Assembly (NCBI RefSeq): GCF_000430705.1
Contig: NZ_AUMN01000007.1
Location: 62,001-126,000, forward strand
DNA from: Arthrobacter castelli DSM 16402
Lineage (GTDB): Bacteria; Actinomycetota; Actinomycetes; Actinomycetales; Micrococcaceae
Reading direction: 5' to 3'
DNA: 64,000 nt
This document shows positions 59,992 to 64,000 of the stretch, one piece after another. A model generated the notes under the pieces. It searched no databases. It saw nothing but the letters and a program-made list of their open reading frames with translations, and was not told where the DNA came from. A program made the translations under genes and the position numbers. Within the stretch, counting starts at the first letter, position 1, and every line of letters starts with the position of its first letter.

Positions 59992-61020
59992 ATGAAAGCA
60001 CCTCAGGCGACAATTCCCGTCCTGGATATGAGCACTGCCCGGCTGGCCGACGGCAACTTCAATCCGGAGTTCATCGACCAGCTGCGCGATGCGGCCCATC
60101 GGGTCGGCTTCTTCCAAATCACCGGCTACGGCGCCGCGGAGGGACAGGTCTCCGGACTCCTCGATTCGATGAAACGCTTCTTCGACCTGCCCTTGGAGGA
60201 ACGGCTCGAACTGGACAACCGGAACTCACCGCATTTCCGCGGCTACACCCGGATGGGCACCGAAGTCACCCAGGGCCGGACGGACGCTCGCGAACAGTTG
60301 GACTACTCGCCGGAGAGTGCACCTGTCACCGATTACCCGCAGGATCAGCAGTATTGGCTGCTCCGTGGCCCCAATCAGTGGCCGGACGAGGTGCAGCCGG
60401 ACCTGCGGGAAAATGCCATGGCCTGGGCCGAATTGATGTCGTACGTTGGCCAGGAGCTACTCTCGGCCATCGGCGTGGGACTCGGGCTGCCGGAGGATTA
60501 CTTCGACGAACCGTTCGCCGACACTCCGCACTGGATGGGGAAGCTGGTGCACTACGTCGGCGGCGTCGTGGAGGATGCAGGCGACCAGGGCGTGGGAGTC
60601 CACGCGGACTATGGCTTCGTCACGCTGCTGCTTCAGGACATGATCGGCGGGCTCGAGGTGCGACCGCCGGAATCTGACGAATGGCTGCCGGTTGAGCCAA
60701 TAGAGGGCGCGCTGGTGGTCAATCTCGGCGAGATGCTCGAAGTCGCCACCGACGGCTACATCACGGCCACGGTCCACCGGGTCACCGCGCCGCCGCCCGG
60801 CGTCGACCGCTACTCGGTGCCCTTCTTCTGGGCTCCCCGCCTGGACGCGGTCATCGACCCGGTTCCACTCCCCGACCAGCTTCAATCGGCCTCGCGTGGC
60901 CGCACCGACGATCCCTCAAACCCGATGCTCTCGAGCTTCGGCGCCAACATGCTCAAGGGCCGGGCACGCGCCCATCCGGACGTCACCGAAAAGTTCCACC
61001 CGCAGCTGCTTCCCAGCTAG
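59992..61020 (+). CDS. 2-Oxoglutarate/Fe(II)-dependent oxygenase, isopenicillin N synthase family
   Basis: The 342-residue enzyme has a DIOX_N-like N-terminus (IPVLDMSTARL...FFQITGYG) and a jelly-roll core. The iron facial triad is His204-x-Asp206 and His262, and the 2-oxoglutarate-binding Arg-x-Ser is Arg273-x-Ser275. It resembles plant-type and fungal oxidases acting on varied small molecules. No obvious partner genes suggest a substrate. A 12-bp terminator with five Ts follows. Confidence 0.9.
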   Translation: MKAPQATIPVLDMSTARLADGNFNPEFIDQLRDAAHRVGFFQITGYGAAEGQVSGLLDSMKRFFDLPLEERLELDNRNSPHFRGYTRMGTEVTQGRTDAREQLDYSPESAPVTDYPQDQQYWLLRGPNQWPDEVQPDLRENAMAWAELMSYVGQELLSAIGVGLGLPEDYFDEPFADTPHWMGKLVHYVGGVVEDAGDQGVGVHADYGFVTLLLQDMIGGLEVRPPESDEWLPVEPIEGALVVNLGEMLEVATDGYITATVHRVTAPPPGVDRYSVPFFWAPRLDAVIDPVPLPDQLQSASRGRTDDPSNPMLSSFGANMLKGRARAHPDVTEKFHPQLLPS

Positions 61021-61086
61021 GGCGTTCGCAGCTGCTTCCAAATAGGCAGTGGGACACATGTGCTGAGCACTACAGCTGCGACAGGC

Positions 61087-61118
61087 AGGAGGGCCGGGTC
61101 ATCCCGGCCCTCCTTTTT
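61087..61118 (+). terminator. Terminator of the 2OG oxygenase gene
   Basis: AGGAGGGCCGGG (61087-61098) pairs perfectly with CCCGGCCCTCCT (61103-61114) around TCAT, followed by TTTT. Confidence 0.9.
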
Positions 61119-61193
61119 GTGCCCCCGAATTTGATTTCTCTATGCCCCCGACTGCCCGATCGAACCTCGTGAAACCAATATCCCAACGAAGCG

Positions 61194-61224
61194 TTGACAT
61201 TGACGTCACGTCAACCCCTAATGT
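61194..61224 (+). promoter_or_regulatory. MerR-type promoter with 19-bp spacer and operator dyad
   Basis: TTGACA (61194-61199) and TAATGT (61219-61224) are 19 bp apart, longer than the optimal 17, as in promoters activated by MerR proteins. The perfect dyad TTGACGT-C-ACGTCAA (61200-61214) fills most of the spacer. It sits 39 bp upstream of the TipAS gene, implying autoregulation. Confidence 0.75.
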
Positions 61225-61262
61225 GAATTTCGGATGTTCTTCGAGACGAAAGGTGGGCGGCC

Positions 61263-62075
61263 ATGAACACCGGTCCCCGACTGGATTGGAAGCCTGCGGA
61301 CGTGCCCGGAGAGGTGGACTGGCCCATCCAGGACATCGCCCGGATGACCGGCACCACCAGCAGGACATTGCGCCACTATGAGCACATCGGCCTGTTGGCA
61401 CCGAGCCGCACCGGGTTCAACGGCTATAGGCACTACGACGCCGATGCGCTGGTGCGGCTGCAACGGATCCTGCTGCTGCGCGAACTCGGCTTGGGGCTGC
61501 CGGCCATCAAGGATGTGCTGGACCGCAGTGGCGGTGACGCGACAGGGGCATTGCGCACCCATCTGGGGTGGCTGCGGGCCGAGCAGGAGCGCATCGGGCG
61601 ACAGATCACGTCAGTAACGAACACCTTGGAGAAACTGGAAGGAGGTGAACAACTCATGGCAGAAGATATGTTCAACGGCTTCGACCACACCCAATACAAG
61701 GAGGAGGTCGAGCAGCGCTGGGGTGCCAATGCCTACGCCGAAGGCGACAAGTGGTGGCGCTCCATGAGCGACGACGAGAAGTCGGAATGGCAGCGGAATA
61801 TGCAGCAACTGTGCTCGGACTGGAGCGCGGCCGCGGACCGCGGCGTCGACCCGGATTCGGGCGAGGCTCAGCAGCTGGCGCAACGTCAGTTCGACTGGCT
61901 GGCCGGCATCCCCGGCACGCCCGGCGCTTCGCGGGGCGGCCCGACGAAGGAGTACTTCGTGGGCCTCGGCGAGGTGTACGTCGCCGATCCACGCTTCGCG
62001 GCCAATTATGGCGGCCAGGCGGGCGCGGAATTCGTCCGCGACGCGATAACCGTCTACGCCGAGCGCAACCTGTAG
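61263..62075 (+). CDS. MerR-family regulator with TipAS antibiotic-binding domain
   Basis: The 270-residue protein has an N-terminal MerR winged helix (QDIARMTGTTSRTLRHYEHIGLLAPSRTGFNGYRHYD), a dimerisation coil (about 100-130) and a C-terminal TipAS domain (YKEEVEQRWGANAYAEGDKWWRSMSDDEKSEWQ). TipAS domains bind thiopeptide-like antibiotics, switching on the promoter. The upstream 19-bp-spaced promoter supports autoactivation. No resistance pump is adjacent. AAAGGTGG precedes the ATG. Confidence 0.93.
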   Translation: MNTGPRLDWKPADVPGEVDWPIQDIARMTGTTSRTLRHYEHIGLLAPSRTGFNGYRHYDADALVRLQRILLLRELGLGLPAIKDVLDRSGGDATGALRTHLGWLRAEQERIGRQITSVTNTLEKLEGGEQLMAEDMFNGFDHTQYKEEVEQRWGANAYAEGDKWWRSMSDDEKSEWQRNMQQLCSDWSAAADRGVDPDSGEAQQLAQRQFDWLAGIPGTPGASRGGPTKEYFVGLGEVYVADPRFAANYGGQAGAEFVRDAITVYAERNL

Positions 62076-62088
62076 GAGCGGCCGGTTG

Positions 62089-62118
62089 CGGCGGGCGGTC
62101 TGGATCCGCCACCCGCCG
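62089..62118. terminator. Hairpin between convergent tipA-like and GMC genes
   Basis: CGGCGGGCGG and CCGCCACCCGCCG pair over 10 bp with a 3-nt bulge around a 7-nt loop. It lies between two convergent stops and could serve both. Confidence 0.5.
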
Positions 62119-62125
62119 TCCCCGG

Positions 62126-63673
62126 TCAGCTGCCGAGGTCTTCGCCGGTCAGCAGGACAGCAGCGCGTTCGGCGATCATAATGGTTGGCGCGTTGGTGTT
62201 GCCGGTGGTCACCCGCGGCATGATCGAAGCATCGGCGACGCGCACCCCGTCGAGACCGTGGACCTTGAGCGTGCGTGGGTCGACCACCGCATCCACGTCC
62301 TGGCCCATCCGGCACGTGCCGGCCTGATGGTGGTACGTCACCACCGAGTCGCGCACGTACCGCTCCAGATCCTCGTCGCTGTCCGAAACTTCCCGTCCCG
62401 GGTGGATCTCTTCGGCTTCCCATACCGACAGAGCAGAGCTCCGTCCGATTTCCCGGCACTGCCGCACCGACGCGACCAGGGCGTCGACGTCGGCCCGCTC
62501 GGACAGTGCGCCAAGATCGATCCGGATGGGATCGTCCGCGCCGGGACCGCTCAGGGTGATTTCGCCGCGGCTCTGCGGCCGCACCAGCCCGCCGAGCATG
62601 GAGAAGCCATTCTCCGGACCGGTCATCTCCCCCGGTCCGTAACCTTGCGAATACATCGGCACCGAGAAGAAAATCGGCTGGGTGTCGGGGACCGGCAGGT
62701 CCGGCCGGCTCTTGGCAAACAAATGCACCTCGGCCGGAGCCACCTCCGGCGCGGGCACGGGCGTGCTGCTGCCCGTGGCGAATATGACGGGAGAGAGCAG
62801 GTGGTCCTGCAGGTTCTTCCCGACACCGGGCAGGTCGTGCACCGGCCGCACTCCGGCGGCCTCAAGCTCGCCTGCGGGCCCGATTCCGGACCGCAGCAGC
62901 AGCTCAGGCGAGTTGATCGCCCCGGCACAGAGAATGGTCTCGGGGGCCATCAATGTCCTGGTTTCTCCGTCGTGCTCGAATTCGACGCCGGCGACCACCC
63001 CGCCCTCGACCACCAGCCGGCGGACATGCGCCCCCGTCAGCAGGGTGAGGTCGGGATTTAAAGCCTCTGGCTTCAGGTACGCATGCCACGTGTTGAAACG
63101 CTTGCCGTCACGAACGTTGAGCTGCATCCGCGATACACCCTCGACATCGCCGGAGTTGTAGTCCTCATTCAGCTTCACCCCGGTTTCGACGCTGCCTTCC
63201 AGCATCGCTTCCTGCACCGGATTGCGCGGATAGTCTTCGGCTACATCAAGCAGACCCGCCGCTCCCCGTGATTCGGAAGCGCCGCCGTCGTATTTCTCAA
63301 TAGCTTTGAAGACCGGCAGCACCTCATCCCACGACCAACCAGGACAGCCCAGATAGGCCCAGGTGTCGTAGTCCTGCCTGGCACCGCGGACCCAGATGGT
63401 GGCGTTCAGCGCATGCGAGCCGCCCATCACCTTGCCGCGGGGCACGTCAAGGCTCCGCCCGGAGCACCCCTGCTGTTCGGTGGTCTGGTAGTCCCAGTCC
63501 TGCGGGCTGTGCCAAAGGGCGCCGAGGTTATACAGGTGCTCGATGTTGGGGTTGGTGTCATCGTCGCCGGCCTCAAGGACAGCGACGCGCTTGCCGGCGT
63601 CGAGCAACCGGCGGCCAATAACGTTGCCCGCCGACCCGGCCCCGACCACGATGTAGTCGATATCGGTGCTCAT
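62126..63673 (-). CDS. GMC-family oxidoreductase (choline dehydrogenase-like)
   Basis: The 515-residue flavoprotein has the FAD motif YIVVGAGSAGNVIGRRLL at the N-terminus, the GMC signature GKVMGGSHALNATIWVRGARQDYDTW, and C-terminal HHQAGTCRMG with catalytic histidine and asparagine (TGNTNAPTIMIAERAA). It oxidises an alcohol to an aldehyde, as BetA does for choline. It follows an aldehyde dehydrogenase gene by 26 nt, matching an alcohol-to-acid pathway. I start at the ATG with AAGGAG 10 nt upstream; a GTG ten codons earlier overlaps the neighbour's stop. Choline is only one possible substrate. Confidence 0.9.
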   Translation of the reverse strand: MSTDIDYIVVGAGSAGNVIGRRLLDAGKRVAVLEAGDDDTNPNIEHLYNLGALWHSPQDWDYQTTEQQGCSGRSLDVPRGKVMGGSHALNATIWVRGARQDYDTWAYLGCPGWSWDEVLPVFKAIEKYDGGASESRGAAGLLDVAEDYPRNPVQEAMLEGSVETGVKLNEDYNSGDVEGVSRMQLNVRDGKRFNTWHAYLKPEALNPDLTLLTGAHVRRLVVEGGVVAGVEFEHDGETRTLMAPETILCAGAINSPELLLRSGIGPAGELEAAGVRPVHDLPGVGKNLQDHLLSPVIFATGSSTPVPAPEVAPAEVHLFAKSRPDLPVPDTQPIFFSVPMYSQGYGPGEMTGPENGFSMLGGLVRPQSRGEITLSGPGADDPIRIDLGALSERADVDALVASVRQCREIGRSSALSVWEAEEIHPGREVSDSDEDLERYVRDSVVTYHHQAGTCRMGQDVDAVVDPRTLKVHGLDGVRVADASIMPRVTTGNTNAPTIMIAERAAVLLTGEDLGS

Positions 63674-63699
63674 CTGGTCGACACTCCTTGCTCCACCGC

Positions 63700-64000
63700 T
63701 CACTGGCTGATCACCCGCGGGACACCGAGGGCCTTGAGGCCGGCGACACCGAACTCGAGCCCATAGCCGGACTCCTTGATGCCGCCGAAGGGGATCCGCG
63801 GATCAACTGCACCATGTTTGTTGATCCACACCGTGCCCGCCTCCACCCGGGCGGCGACTTCCCTGGCCCGGGCCGGGTCGGAGGACCAGACCGAGGCGCC
63901 CAATCCGACGTCGAGCCCGTTGGCCATCTTCACCGCCTCGTCCACATCCGAGTAGCGGATGATCGGCAACGCCGGCCCGAACTGCTCCTCGGCCACCAGC
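63700..64000 (-). CDS. Aldehyde dehydrogenase, C-terminal part (5' end outside window)
   Basis: The last ~99 residues of an NAD(P)-dependent aldehyde dehydrogenase are present; the frame runs to the window end. EEQFGPALPIIRYSDVDEAVKMANGL and FGGIKESGYGLEFG are family signatures. The catalytic cysteine and glutamate are outside. It probably oxidises the aldehyde made by the downstream GMC enzyme; the two genes overlap-distance suggests one operon. Confidence 0.92.
   Translation of the reverse strand, partial: LVAEEQFGPALPIIRYSDVDEAVKMANGLDVGLGASVWSSDPARAREVAARVEAGTVWINKHGAVDPRIPFGGIKESGYGLEFGVAGLKALGVPRVISQ

Overview
The window is a high-GC chromosomal segment (roughly 60-65% G+C by eye) from an actinobacterium, most likely Micrococcales and probably an Arthrobacter-like member of the Micrococcaceae. 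The pointers are the GTP-type PEP carboxykinase, the lhr-nei pair (also adjacent in mycobacteria), a HspR/HAIR-type heat-shock operator, a TipA-type MerR regulator with a 19-bp promoter spacer, GTG starts and frequent GTGA/ATGA start-stop overlaps. No rRNA, CRISPR array, prophage or insertion sequence was seen.

Layout. 1-1.0 kb: 3' end of a phosphomannomutase/phosphoglucomutase gene and a small acidic protein. 1.0-3.3 kb: a three-gene minus-strand operon (DUF1538 membrane protein, PII-like protein, CBS-domain protein), functionally uncharacterised. 3.4-5.5 kb: pckG, then tRNA-Arg(ACG). 5.7-12.4 kb: a sialic-acid (N-acylneuraminate) catabolic locus with a divergent FadR-type regulator, a carbohydrate ABC importer lacking its own ATPase, NanA-like lyase, NanK-like ROK kinase and NanE epimerase. 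12.5-18.8 kb: flavoprotein disulfide reductase, SixA phosphatase, a winged-helix regulator, upp, cspA, a fatty-acid desaturase divergent from cspA, tadA and tRNA-Ser(CGA). 19-24 kb: a small secreted Gly-rich peptide, putP, a decayed HAD dehalogenase, an AI-2E-family membrane protein and a lipoprotein. 24-30 kb: a very large Lhr helicase with low-complexity inserts, followed by nei. 30-42.7 kb: mixed housekeeping and hypothetical genes (GNAT, FMN reductase, EamA, RluA-type synthase, DedA, SRPBCC, DUF1684, acyl-CoA dehydrogenase plus SDR, RHH plus VOC, Nudix-like, FUSC, VOC). 42.7-47.3 kb: tgt and a YhhQ-type transporter (queuosine salvage) around an AbiEi-like/PD-(D/E)XK-like gene flanked by repeats, then pdxK. 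47.8-51.9 kb: a 1347-residue secreted subtilase. 52-56.4 kb: ROK regulator, sugar MFS porter and sulfatase (probable sulfated-sugar use). 57-59.6 kb: a ClpC-like AAA+ unfoldase behind a HAIR operator. 60-64 kb: a 2OG-Fe(II) oxygenase, a TipAS regulator, a GMC oxidoreductase and an aldehyde dehydrogenase cut by the window edge.

How it works together. Three sites close to the CRP/GlxR consensus TGTGA-N6-TCACA lie upstream of pckG, in the nan intergenic region and upstream of putP, suggesting shared cAMP-dependent control of gluconeogenesis, sialic-acid use and proline uptake. The most unusual structural features are a dispersed hairpin-forming repeat of about 76 bp with three copies, one lying in frame inside lhr and two bracketing the AbiEi-like gene; several minisatellites (coding and intergenic); and a perfect 46-bp palindrome between cspA and upp.
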